Assembly (NCBI RefSeq): GCF_900215315.1
Contig: NZ_OBEB01000002.1
Location: 124,001 to 188,000, forward strand
DNA from: Arsukibacterium tuosuense
GTDB lineage: Bacteria > Pseudomonadota > Gammaproteobacteria > Enterobacterales > Alteromonadaceae
Reading direction: 5' to 3'
Length of the DNA stretch: 64,000 bases
The notes below the pieces were generated by a model. The model was not told where the DNA came from. It saw nothing but the letters and a program-made list of their open reading frames with translations, and made no database searches. Below are positions 16,676-25,218 of this stretch, piece after piece. The translations under genes were made by a program, and so were the position numbers. Position 1 is the first letter of the stretch. Each line of letters begins with the position of its first letter.

Positions 16676-18520
16676 TTAATGTGCTTTTGCAGAGTCTTTT
16701 TGCTGATCGCGCAGTTTTTGCTCTAGCTTTTCTATTTTTTCCTGCGCCTGCTCACGATAACGGGTTAGTCGTTCAATTGTTGCCGTAGCATTACTTTTAA
16801 CAAAGCTGACTTGCTCTTCCAGCTGCTGTTTTTGTTTGGTCCAGCCATTTTTATCGACCAGCATCTCTTGCATTTGATCACGTTGTTGCTGCAATTCATC
16901 GCGTAGTTGCTTGATGGTTTCCCGCTGCTCGGCCTGATGATTGGCCGTTATTGCGCTCTGCTCTTTCATCATATTATTGCTGGCGCGCAATTGATCGACC
17001 AGCTGTTGTAAATCGGGCTGGTCACTACCTTGTTCACTTTGCAGCTGTTGCAGGTGGTCAATTTGCTGCTGCAGTTCGCTGACCAGATTGCGTTGTGAGT
17101 CTGCTTCCTGCTGTGCCGCTTCCCGTTCTGCCTTCAGGCTGTCCAACGCTGCTTTATGATCAGCAACCAGCTGTTGCTGGGCGGCCAGCGCCGCTTCCAG
17201 TTCCGCATTATTGTCAGGTTGTTGCTTACTTTGCAGTTTTGCCAGTTGCTTCTGTTCAATAGCAACCTGATCCAGAGCAGCGTCACGCTCCTCCGTCAGG
17301 CTGGCTTGCAGGGCTTCCAACTCGGCAACTTGCTGTAACGCCTGATCGCGCTCAGCAATAATTGCTGCTTGCTGGCCATTGTCAGCATTGGCATTACCAC
17401 TTTCTTGCTGCGCCTGCTGTAGCTGGTCAAGCTGCAACTGCAGCCGGCGGCTTTGCGCAACCGCCTGCATTTCAGTTTTGGTTGCCTGTTGCAGTTTGTT
17501 TTCAAACTCGCTCAGCATGGTTTGCAGTTCAACAATTTCATTGTTGCTTTGTTGCTGCTCAGCCGCATATTTTTTCGCGGCAACCTGTAACTTTTCCAAC
17601 TCTTGCAGTTGCTGCTTGTTAAGCTGTTGCTGGTCCTGGAGTTTCTGCTCCAATGCCAGGGCATTAGTCAGTTTGTCCTGTAAAGCCTGCTGTTCTGAGC
17701 TGGCTTCAGCCAGCTGATTTTGCAAGTCAGCTAACTGCTGACTGTGCTGCTCGCTTTGCTGCTGTAACTCCTGCTGCAAATGCTCATTGGTCTGCTGTAA
17801 TGCTTTAAGCTCGTCGGCAGCTTTGACTGCCGCCTGTTCAGTGGCGGTCAGTTTGTTATTCGTTTCTTCCAGTTGCTGTTGCAACTGTTGTAGCTGCTGC
17901 TGGCCTTGTTGTAGATCGTTTGCTGCCTTTTCCAATTCCTTTTGCAGCTGCTGTTCACTTTGTTGCCGTTCAGTGGCGGCTATTTCCAGCTCTTTCTGCA
18001 GCTGATCCAGCTGCATCTGATGCTGTTCCTGAATTTGTTTTGATTCGGCCAGCTCCTGCTGCTGACTTTTTGCATGCTGCAATGCCTGGTCACGCTCATC
18101 CTTAACAGCACTGTATTTTTCTGCCTGCACGGCGAGTTGCTGTTGCTGATGAGCCAGGCTAACCTCGAGTTCTGAGCGCTTCTGCTGCAGCTGTTCAAGA
18201 TCTTTCTGAATTTGTTGATTATGCTCTGCGGCCTGTACCTCAGCCTGTATCGCCTGAGCTAACTGCTCATTTAGTTGTTCCAGCTGTTTACTGGCATGCT
18301 GCTGGGCTTCCCGCTGAAAGGCCGTGACAAAATCTTCACTAAAGGATGTTTCGGCTACGGTAGGGGTGCGGGTAGCCTGTTCGTTACGCCACTTCTGATA
18401 ATGCACAACCAGACTGGCCTGAGCACCAGACACTTTCGCCAACAGATAATCGAGCGACACCGGTTTGCCAGCTTGCTGCAATTCATCACAGATCTTTTTG
18501 ACTTCACTATATTGGGTCAT
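16676..18520 (-). CDS. KfrA-like DNA-binding long coiled-coil protein
   Basis: 614 residues. The first ~110 residues (VKKICDELQQAGKPVSLDYL..KVSGAQASLVVHYQKWRNEQ) match the KfrA N-terminal DNA-binding domain found in plasmid partition/regulation proteins. Everything after is one continuous, glutamine-rich heptad coiled coil to the C-terminus (KIEKLEQKLRDQQKDSAKAH). KfrA proteins bind operator DNA and form filaments that help plasmid positioning. Here the gene seems chromosomal, is monocistronic with its own terminator, and is divergent from topB. Repetitive CAG/CTG codons make the antisense strand falsely open. Confidence 0.8.
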   Translation of the reverse strand: MTQYSEVKKICDELQQAGKPVSLDYLLAKVSGAQASLVVHYQKWRNEQATRTPTVAETSFSEDFVTAFQREAQQHASKQLEQLNEQLAQAIQAEVQAAEHNQQIQKDLEQLQQKRSELEVSLAHQQQQLAVQAEKYSAVKDERDQALQHAKSQQQELAESKQIQEQHQMQLDQLQKELEIAATERQQSEQQLQKELEKAANDLQQGQQQLQQLQQQLEETNNKLTATEQAAVKAADELKALQQTNEHLQQELQQQSEQHSQQLADLQNQLAEASSEQQALQDKLTNALALEQKLQDQQQLNKQQLQELEKLQVAAKKYAAEQQQSNNEIVELQTMLSEFENKLQQATKTEMQAVAQSRRLQLQLDQLQQAQQESGNANADNGQQAAIIAERDQALQQVAELEALQASLTEERDAALDQVAIEQKQLAKLQSKQQPDNNAELEAALAAQQQLVADHKAALDSLKAEREAAQQEADSQRNLVSELQQQIDHLQQLQSEQGSDQPDLQQLVDQLRASNNMMKEQSAITANHQAEQRETIKQLRDELQQQRDQMQEMLVDKNGWTKQKQQLEEQVSFVKSNATATIERLTRYREQAQEKIEKLEQKLRDQQKDSAKAH

Positions 18521-18659
18521 AGTTATACATCCGATTCACTACTTTGATTTTGCAGAACAACTTTAAACAGCACAAGAAGCATACTGTAGTCGTTTTTGAC
18601 TAAAAACTAAATTTTTATCACATTATTTTTGCATTTATCTGCCATACCAACTAAATTAA

Positions 18660-18675
18660 CTGTTAATTTATACAG
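18660..18675. promoter_or_regulatory. LexA (SOS) box upstream of topB
   Basis: CTGTTAATTTATACAG is a full match to the CTGT-N8-ACAG core with an AT-rich centre, ending 14 bases before the preferred topB ATG. A repressor bound here would block transcription or elongation into topB. Confidence 0.65.
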
Positions 18676-18689
18676 TACTGGTGGTTATT

Positions 18690-20729
18690 ATGATCCTTTA
18701 CATCGCTGAAAAACCCAGTATGGCGCGGGCTATTGCAGCTGCATTGCCCAAGCCGCAGCATAAAGATGCCGGATGCATCCGCCTCGCCAATGGTGACGTG
18801 ATCAGTTGGTGTATTGGTCACTTACTGGAGCAGGCTGAACCACAGGATTACAACCCTGATTATAAACGCTGGCAAGCCGGGCATCTACCTATTATTCCGG
18901 CTAAGTGGCAGTTAAAAGCCCGAAAGTCGGCCCAGCAACAGCTTAATATTTTACAGAAGCTGATCAAACAAGCCGACCAACTGATCCATGCGGGCGATCC
19001 TGATCGGGAAGGTCAGTTGCTGGTAGATGAAGTTATTGCCTGGTGCAACGTTTCTCCGGCAAAGCGGGATAATGTTAAACGTTTATTAATCAATGATCTG
19101 AATACAGCTGCTATTCGTCAGGCATTAAAACAACTGCAGCCCAATAAGCATTTCGTGCCACTTTCCACCTCGGCACTGGCCCGCAGCCGGGCCGACTGGT
19201 TGTACGGCTTGAATATGACCCGGGCTTATACCCTGCGTGGCAAACTTGCGGGATATCAGGGGGTATTGTCAGTCGGCCGGGTGCAGACCCCGCTGTTGGG
19301 CCTGGTGGTCAGGCGTGATGCAGAAATAGCAGACTTCACCAGCGTAACTTACTATCAGGTACAGGCGGAACTGGTTAGCTACAACGGAGCCACTATCAGC
19401 GCATTATGGCAGCCGAGCGCGGCCTGTGAACCCTACCAGGATGACGAAGGGAGGGTATTATTGCAGGCACTGGCGGTTAAAGTGCAGCAGGCAATTAAAG
19501 ATAAGCCCGCAGAGGTGACGAACCTGCAGCAGCAGGACAAAAAGCAGTATGCGCCACTCCCTTACAGTTTGTCTGCACTACAAATAGATGCTGCCAAAGC
19601 TTATGGTTTAAGTGCGCAGCAGGTACTGGATAGTTGTCAGCAGTTGTATGAGCGACATAAGTTGATTACCTACCCGCGTTCGGACTGTCGCTACCTACCC
19701 ACGGCACACTTTGTTGACGCAGCCAAAGTAGGGCAGGCAATAGTCAAAAATGTACCTGCACTGGAGGCTGCGTTAGCCGGGGCAAATTTGCAGCTGAAAA
19801 GTAAAGCCTGGGATGACAGCAAGGTGGAGGCCCACCACGCGATCATTCCAACCGCGAAAACCTTGTCGGCTGACAGGCTGACTGCCACTGAACAAAAGCT
19901 ATATGGGCTGATTGCCCGCCAGTATCTTATGCAGTTTTACCCGGCCTGTCGTTATACAGACAGTAAAGCAGAGTTTCGGATTGCAGGCGGCTGCTTTGTG
20001 GCTAAAGCACGGCAGCAAATTCACCCGGGCTGGAAAGCGTTGCTACCCGCCGCCGCTGATAACGAGCGGAGCAAAGTTGCTACAGCGGGTAACGAGCCAC
20101 CACTGCAACAGGGTTTACCTGAACTGACTGTCGGGCAGCAATTGCGTTGCTGCGATAGTCAGTTGCTGGAGAAGCAAACTCAGCCGCCGGCACCGTTTAC
20201 GGATGCTACTTTGCTAAGTGCGATGACCGGCATTGGCCGTTTTGTAAAGGACCCGCAAATCAAGCGGATTTTAAAGGACACTGATGGCCTGGGCACTGAA
20301 GCAACGCGCTCTGGCATTATCGAGTTGTTGTTTAAACGGAATTTTTTACAGCGGGAGGGTAAACAAATTCGTGCGACAATAGCTGGCAAGGCATTGATAG
20401 CGGCGTTGCCGCCAGAAGCCTCTTTGCCGGATATGACCGCGCGCTGGGAGGCGGCTTTAAATGATATTTGCCAGCGACAGCTAAGTTATCAGGCATTTAT
20501 GCAGCCGTTGACAGAGAATCTGCAGCGGTTAATCAGCCAGGCAGATGCAGTAAATCCGCAGGGGTTGGGCACTGGCATGCCGCAGACGTGGCGTAAAAAA
20601 GCGACTAAAAAACGCGGAGCGTCAAAGTTTACTGGCAGCAAAAGCGGCAAACAGCAAAAATCTTATCGCAGTAAAACAGCAACTAAAAGTGGTTCCGGCT
20701 CTGCTGCAAATAGCACGACAACTGTATGA
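18690..20729 (+). CDS. topB: DNA topoisomerase III
   Basis: 679 residues, a type IA topoisomerase that cuts and passes single strands, decatenating replication and recombination intermediates (RecQ partner). The Toprim domain begins MILYIAEKPSMARAIAAALP with DPDREGQLL; the catalytic tyrosine lies in LITYPRSDCRYLP; further family motifs are GLNMTRAYTL, SVGRVQTPLLGLVV and GLGTEATRSGIIE. A GTG at 18681 could add three residues, but the ATG at 18690 gives the canonical N-terminus. The C-terminus is a basic Lys/Ser-rich tail without zinc fingers. A LexA box directly upstream suggests damage induction, which is unusual for this gene. Confidence 0.95.
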   Translation: MILYIAEKPSMARAIAAALPKPQHKDAGCIRLANGDVISWCIGHLLEQAEPQDYNPDYKRWQAGHLPIIPAKWQLKARKSAQQQLNILQKLIKQADQLIHAGDPDREGQLLVDEVIAWCNVSPAKRDNVKRLLINDLNTAAIRQALKQLQPNKHFVPLSTSALARSRADWLYGLNMTRAYTLRGKLAGYQGVLSVGRVQTPLLGLVVRRDAEIADFTSVTYYQVQAELVSYNGATISALWQPSAACEPYQDDEGRVLLQALAVKVQQAIKDKPAEVTNLQQQDKKQYAPLPYSLSALQIDAAKAYGLSAQQVLDSCQQLYERHKLITYPRSDCRYLPTAHFVDAAKVGQAIVKNVPALEAALAGANLQLKSKAWDDSKVEAHHAIIPTAKTLSADRLTATEQKLYGLIARQYLMQFYPACRYTDSKAEFRIAGGCFVAKARQQIHPGWKALLPAAADNERSKVATAGNEPPLQQGLPELTVGQQLRCCDSQLLEKQTQPPAPFTDATLLSAMTGIGRFVKDPQIKRILKDTDGLGTEATRSGIIELLFKRNFLQREGKQIRATIAGKALIAALPPEASLPDMTARWEAALNDICQRQLSYQAFMQPLTENLQRLISQADAVNPQGLGTGMPQTWRKKATKKRGASKFTGSKSGKQQKSYRSKTATKSGSGSAANSTTTV

Positions 20730-20820
20730 ATTAGTTAATAAGTGTAATAGCGCTGGTAAGCCGGGCTACAGCTGATTATCCTCACAGCACTATTTATAAC
20801 AGTGCGTGCAGGAGAAAGCC

Positions 20821-21585
20821 TTGAGTAAGCCAACATTTGTGTCAACTTTGGTTGCAGCCACTATGCTGCTGGTCAGTCAGCAGGCATTAGCTACGATTGT
20901 TCAGGTTAAGACCAGCCTGGGTGATTTTGAAGTTAATTTATTTGATGAAACCACGCCGGTAACGGTGCAGAACTTCTTAAGTTACGTCAACAGTGGCCGT
21001 TATGACGAGACTGTTATTCATCGTTCGGTGCCAGGCTTTATCATTCAGGGCGGTGGCTTTCGCTTTGATGAGCAGCTTCCGTTAACCCCTATCCAGACCA
21101 ACGCGGCTATTGTCAATGAACCAAAGCTTTCTAACGTGCGGGCAACCATTGCCATGGCAAAGTTACCGGGCAACCCGAATAGTGCGACCAGCCAGTGGTT
21201 TATTAACCTGGCAGATAACAGCGCCGGCAGCCCCAGACTGGATATTGTTGAAGGTGCCTACACGGTTTTTGGCCAGATAACTGCCGCAGATATGGAAGTG
21301 GTAATGGCGATTGCCAACTTGCCCACTTACAATTTTACCGGCATTGAGGGATTACCTCTGAGAAATTACACTGCTAATGATCGCGCCGACAATGTGCCAT
21401 TAAATAGTACTAATATGGTAACTGTTGAAAGCATTACTGTAGTGGACGCCAGGCCAAACAGTGCCGCGGGTTTAAACCCTGTACCCAATACATTGTTACC
21501 TGAGCCTGAAAGTAGTTCTGGTAGCAGCAGTCTGGCGTTACTATTACTTGGGCCCTTACTCTGGTGGCGTCGTCGCCAACAATAG
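20821..21585 (+). CDS. Exported cyclophilin-type peptidyl-prolyl isomerase with GlyGly-CTERM-like tail
   Basis: 254 residues from a TTG at 20821 that has AGGAG six bases upstream; the GTG at 20806 lies upstream of that site and is less likely. Signal peptide (STLVAATMLLVSQQALA), then a cyclophilin domain (VKTSLGDFEVNLFDETTPVTVQNFL, HRSVPGFIIQGGGF, NSATSQWFINLADN). The last 25 residues form Ser/Gly-rich, hydrophobic helix, basic cluster (SSSGSSSLALLLLGP, LLWWRRRQQ), the tripartite GlyGly-CTERM signal that rhombosortase cleaves in many marine gammaproteobacteria. It would assist periplasmic or secreted protein folding and be surface-anchored or exported by type II secretion (inference). Confidence 0.85.
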   Translation: MSKPTFVSTLVAATMLLVSQQALATIVQVKTSLGDFEVNLFDETTPVTVQNFLSYVNSGRYDETVIHRSVPGFIIQGGGFRFDEQLPLTPIQTNAAIVNEPKLSNVRATIAMAKLPGNPNSATSQWFINLADNSAGSPRLDIVEGAYTVFGQITAADMEVVMAIANLPTYNFTGIEGLPLRNYTANDRADNVPLNSTNMVTVESITVVDARPNSAAGLNPVPNTLLPEPESSSGSSSLALLLLGPLLWWRRRQQ

Positions 21586-21797
21586 TCAGCCGGCGTTGAC
21601 GATAATCAGTTTGTAGCGTGGCAGATTACCTGCTGCGCTTTCATGTCTTTATAGTAACTATTAATTATTAAAAACCATTTTTTATATCAAATAGTTCTGC
21701 TGAATCAGCCTGATATTGGTTTTCCTCGCCTACACTTAACTCTGTGTGCTTACAACGGTGCAACTCTATGTTGTTGCTTTATAAGAAGGTGACGTGA

Positions 21798-22496
21798 ATG
21801 ATAGTGTTAGTTGGTGGTGAAAAAGGTGGTAGTGGTAAAAGCTGTCTGGCTCAGAATATAGCGGTATATTTTTCCCGTGAAAAAAAAGCCAATGTGATGC
21901 TGGTTGATTGCGATCCGCAGCGAACCACGTCTGACTGGGTGCAGGAAAGGCATATGGATGCCAGTCTACCCTGGATTAATTGCGTGCAGATGTATGGCAA
22001 AATCCGCTTTGAATTAAAAAGCCTGGAAATGCATTACGATGTGGTTGTGGTTGACTGTGGTGGCCAGGACAGTGTGGCACTTCGCTCGGCAATGGTGGTT
22101 GCCAGCCATGTGTTGTTTCCGCTGCGGCCTAAGCGGCGCGATTTAAAAACGCTGGAACATCTGGAAGATCTGGTCAGCGCCTGTAATATTGTTAATCCTG
22201 ACATGATAGTCGGTTGTGTTATGACCCAATGTCCGTCGTTACCGAACCAGGCCCCGCGGATCATCGATGCCAAAGACGTTTGTAAGTCATTTAATATCCG
22301 GGTGCTGGAAAATATTACCTACAGCCGGAATATATATGATGATAGTGAAGAAAAAGGCTTATCGGTGATGGATGTAGATGGTGATGGCAAAGCCGCTAAC
22401 GAAATTCGGGCAATTATTGAAGAACTCCTGGCAATGAAGGCGATACAAGAAGATGGCGCTGAGCGACCTGAAGAAAAAGTGTTTGCAGTCAAATAA
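21798..22496 (+). CDS. ParA-family partition ATPase
   Basis: 232 residues. Deviant Walker A VGGEKGGSGKSCLAQN at the N-terminus, Walker A' LVDCDPQRTTSDW, and Walker B VVVVDCGGQDS. Short ParA without N-terminal HTH, as in type Ib plasmid systems and in chromosomal orphan positioning ATPases. It works with a ribbon-helix-helix DNA-binding partner, which is just what overlaps its 3' end. GTGACGTGAATG start region with AAGGTG ten bases upstream. Neighbouring genes topB and the KfrA-like gene are also plasmid-type functions. Confidence 0.88.
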   Translation: MIVLVGGEKGGSGKSCLAQNIAVYFSREKKANVMLVDCDPQRTTSDWVQERHMDASLPWINCVQMYGKIRFELKSLEMHYDVVVVDCGGQDSVALRSAMVVASHVLFPLRPKRRDLKTLEHLEDLVSACNIVNPDMIVGCVMTQCPSLPNQAPRIIDAKDVCKSFNIRVLENITYSRNIYDDSEEKGLSVMDVDGDGKAANEIRAIIEELLAMKAIQEDGAERPEEKVFAVK

Positions 22497-22794
22497 ACCG
22501 GCTTTTACTGCCGACGAGTTTATTGAAGATGCTAATAATTACGCGCTGGGACTGCCGCGTATTGTTAGCTTGCGCAAACAATTGCCGGAAGAAGATGACA
22601 CCACCCGGCTGCCGATGCGCCATGCGACGTTTACCCTTAGCGAAGAAGCAATCGCCGCGTTAAATGATCTTAGTGAGTTGACCGGCGAAGCCAAGTCAAA
22701 ACTGATACGCCGCTTAATTCTGCGTGCTACCCAGCATGTGCAGCTGGAATTGACGCAATTGCCCACCACAAAAAATAAAACCGGCGTTGATTAG
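22453..22794 (+). CDS. Ribbon-helix-helix partner of ParA (putative)
   Basis: 113 residues. An N-terminal flexible ~50 residues is followed by an RHH-like segment (RHATFTLSEEAIAALNDLSELTGEAKSKLIRRLILRAT). It overlaps the ParA gene by 44 bp, so coupled translation is likely. By analogy with ParG/ParB-type small centromere-binding proteins it would bind a nearby site and stimulate the ATPase. The gene ends inside a terminator hairpin. No obvious iterated centromere repeats were seen next to it. Confidence 0.72.
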   Translation: MALSDLKKKCLQSNKPAFTADEFIEDANNYALGLPRIVSLRKQLPEEDDTTRLPMRHATFTLSEEAIAALNDLSELTGEAKSKLIRRLILRATQHVQLELTQLPTTKNKTGVD

Positions 22795-22803
22795 GCCGGT
22801 TTT
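22777..22803. terminator. Bidirectional terminator between parA-RHH and the DUF3010 gene
   Basis: Stem AAAACCGGC / GCCGGTTTT around a 9-base loop. The A and T runs at both sides allow use on both strands, which suits the convergent genes. The stop codon of the RHH gene is inside the loop. Confidence 0.8.
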
Positions 22804-22824
22804 ATAATCTGAGCAGCTAAGGTG

Positions 22825-23247
22825 TTATTTCGCCAGAAACGCATAAGCGATAGTAAAGGCAGTTTCCTGAAACCCTTTTAAGCCAGTATCTTTAAAATCA
22901 ACCGGTAATGGATGCTGTTTTAGTTTTTCTTTAATCGCATTAGCAGATAATATCTGGCTGGGACATTTGTTGATAAGTTGAATTGCAGCTTCAATTTTAA
23001 AGCCAACGGCACCGCCGGCAAATTTGCCTTTCTGTGGCCGCTCTTTAATGACCAGTTGCTCAATTTTGTAATCTTCGACCAGCTTCGCCAGATTGAACTG
23101 AAACTTCTGTAAACTTTCTGCGTCTTTGTCATTGGTTAAAGCCAATCTGGTTTGCCGGCACTCCGGTAAGTCGAATAAGCCGTCTTTAAATGCCATCAGG
23201 CATAAGATTGCTTCACTGCCTTTAATTTCAATTCCACATACACGCAT
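22825..23247 (-). CDS. DUF3010-family protein
   Basis: 140 residues starting MRVCGIEIKGSEAILCLM (ATG at 23247; an ATG four codons earlier gives MRLI in front). The sequence has an RNase-H/actin-like first strand pattern and LVIKERPQKGKFAGGAVGFKIEA, the conserved core of DUF3010, a small cytosolic family restricted largely to marine gammaproteobacteria. Function is unknown. Transcribed convergently with parA-RHH. Confidence 0.82.
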   Translation of the reverse strand: MRVCGIEIKGSEAILCLMAFKDGLFDLPECRQTRLALTNDKDAESLQKFQFNLAKLVEDYKIEQLVIKERPQKGKFAGGAVGFKIEAAIQLINKCPSQILSANAIKEKLKQHPLPVDFKDTGLKGFQETAFTIAYAFLAK

Positions 23248-23275
23248 AATAAGTCTCAATAGTTTTGTGCCCGGG

Positions 23276-23641
23276 TTAAGGGCTGGTTAGTGCTTCCATC
23301 TGGCTGTCGATAATGCTGCAGCTCTGGCGCAGAGGTTCACCAAACAAAATAGGGTTAAAGTCACGATTTACACAATAACGCTGGTGAAAAACCAGCAGAC
23401 TTTCTTTTGACGCCACTGCTTTGTCTAACTGCTGTTGCTGGCCTTCGCCCCAGTTAGCAGCAAGGTCTTTAAACTGCTTTTGAATTTGCCGCATCGCCTG
23501 CTCGTCAGACATTTTACCGGAGCTAGGCGCGTTGTCCAAAATCAACCCATAAATCTGATCGCGATAAGGCCTGAGCAACTCATGATCAGAGAAAGTCAGG
23601 AGCAATAACACAATAACAGCTAACCAAAAAAACTTTTTCAT
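23276..23641 (-). CDS. Hypothetical membrane-anchored or exported protein
   Basis: 121 residues from the ATG at 23641 (an upstream ATG at 23701 adds 20 residues without support). One N-terminal hydrophobic segment (KKFFWLAVIVLLLLTF), then a soluble helical region with two cysteines (RYCVNRDF, LRQSCSII) that could form a disulfide in the periplasm. I recognise no family. It lies 28 bases upstream of the DUF3010 gene in the same direction and may share its transcript. Confidence 0.65.
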   Translation of the reverse strand: MKKFFWLAVIVLLLLTFSDHELLRPYRDQIYGLILDNAPSSGKMSDEQAMRQIQKQFKDLAANWGEGQQQQLDKAVASKESLLVFHQRYCVNRDFNPILFGEPLRQSCSIIDSQMEALTSP

Positions 23642-23790
23642 CTGATAGCGCACCTCAAAAATCGCAGTCGCTATTGTAAAGTATTTTTGGCAAAGGCGCA
23701 TCTGCTGCTCCCGGGCTTATTTTATATCAAATATTCTGCTGCCAAGGCTGTTATACTTGCTCTTAGCGCAGCAGCGGGTCAGAGGTAGCA

Positions 23791-25218
23791 GTGGACAACA
23801 ACCGTATCGATATAAAAAACATCCCGGTTAAGGTAGAAACCTATAAACCAGAGCAGCCAAACCAGACTAAATACGCTTCCCGTGACCGGATATATGTCCG
23901 CTCAGTTAAAGGCCTGCACCAGAGTCTGCGCCGCAATATGGGCTTTATTTTTATGGCCCTGTTTATGCTGTTGCCGTGGATCCAGTACAACGGTAGCCAG
24001 GCTATTCTGCTAAATATCGGCGAGCAGAAATTCAATATTTTCGCCCTGACCCTGTGGCCGCAAGACTTTACCATCCTCGCCTGGATTTTTGTGATCGCGG
24101 CCTACGCTTTATTTTTTGTTACCGCATTTTATGGCCGGGTCTGGTGTGGTTATCTTTGTCCGCAATCCGTGTGGACTTTTATTTTTATGTGGTTTGAAGA
24201 AAAAATTCAGGGCAGTCGTAATCAGCGCATGACATTAGATCAGGCGCCATGGACAGTATCGAAGTTTGCCAAAAAAGCCCTGACTCACTTTTGCTGGCTG
24301 GCGTTTGCTTTGCTTACTTCCCTGATATTTGTTGGCTACTTTACTCCTGTCGGCCCACTTTTCATTGAGTTTTTCACCTTTCAGGCCGGCTTCTGGGCGG
24401 TGATCTCAGTACTGTTTTTTGCTGCCTGCACGTATGGCAATGCCGGTTGGATGCGGGAAATTATGTGTACCCACATCTGCCCCTATGCCCGTTTTCAGTC
24501 AGCAATGTTTGATAAAGACACCTTTACCGTTACCTATGATGAAAAACGCGGCGAAACCCGGGGCCCGCGCAGTCGTAAGGACAAAGATTATAAAGAAAAA
24601 GGCCTGGGTGATTGTATCGACTGTAACCTGTGTGTCCATGTCTGCCCTACCGGTATTGATATTCGCAATGGCCTGCAGTACGAGTGTATAAACTGTGGTG
24701 CCTGCATTGATGCTTGTGATGACACTATGGCGAAAATGGGCTATCCGCCAGGCTTAATAAGTTACACCACGGAGCACAGCTTAAACGGCAAACCTACCAA
24801 GGTACTACGGCCTAAGCTGGTCGGGTACTTCGTTATTCTGTTGATAGTGTGTGCCGCCTTTGCCACCAACCTGTATCTGCGAAAACCGCTGGAGCTGGAT
24901 ATTATCCGTGACCGCGGTGCGCTATACCGGGAAACGCCGGAAGGCCTGATTGAAAATACCTATACCCTGAGCATTATTAATAAATCGCAACAGGCTAAAA
25001 CTTATCAGTTAGCGGTGTCAGGGGTAAACAATTACACCTGGCTTGGCCCGACTGAAATAACGATTGCCGGCGGTGACAGTACCAATGTACCGGTTAGTCT
25101 GGCGCTTGACCCATACAGTACCGCTAAACCGGTATTGGATATTGAGTTCAGCGTTACTGAGTTGTCGGACGATGGCCATAAAGTCAGCCAGGGGAATAAA
25201 TTCTTTGCCGGCCGTTAA
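23791..25218 (+). CDS. ccoG: Cytochrome c oxidase accessory protein CcoG (FixG/RdxA)
   Basis: 475 residues, GTG start with GAGGT upstream. Membrane helices near 50-70, 95-115, 160-180, 195-215 and 345-365; FYGRVWCGYLCPQSVWTFIFMWFEEKIQG and THICPYARFQSAMFD are FixG signatures; two 4Fe-4S motifs follow (CIDCNLCVHVCP and CINCGACIDACD). The C-terminal ~100 residues form the periplasmic immunoglobulin-like FixG_C domain. CcoG is the cupric reductase needed for cbb3 oxidase assembly. No ccoNOPQ genes lie in the window. The next gene (srkA) overlaps its 3' end by 14 bp. Confidence 0.95.
   Translation: MDNNRIDIKNIPVKVETYKPEQPNQTKYASRDRIYVRSVKGLHQSLRRNMGFIFMALFMLLPWIQYNGSQAILLNIGEQKFNIFALTLWPQDFTILAWIFVIAAYALFFVTAFYGRVWCGYLCPQSVWTFIFMWFEEKIQGSRNQRMTLDQAPWTVSKFAKKALTHFCWLAFALLTSLIFVGYFTPVGPLFIEFFTFQAGFWAVISVLFFAACTYGNAGWMREIMCTHICPYARFQSAMFDKDTFTVTYDEKRGETRGPRSRKDKDYKEKGLGDCIDCNLCVHVCPTGIDIRNGLQYECINCGACIDACDDTMAKMGYPPGLISYTTEHSLNGKPTKVLRPKLVGYFVILLIVCAAFATNLYLRKPLELDIIRDRGALYRETPEGLIENTYTLSIINKSQQAKTYQLAVSGVNNYTWLGPTEITIAGGDSTNVPVSLALDPYSTAKPVLDIEFSVTELSDDGHKVSQGNKFFAGR

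Noticed and set aside
23700..23790. FNR box upstream of ccoG
   Set aside because: TATATCAAATA has only one half-site resembling ATCAA and lacks the TTGAT partner at the right distance.
25064..25204. N-terminal extension of SrkA
   Set aside because: It is the wrong-frame reading of the end of ccoG; the TTG at 25205 with AGGGGA fits the usual length.
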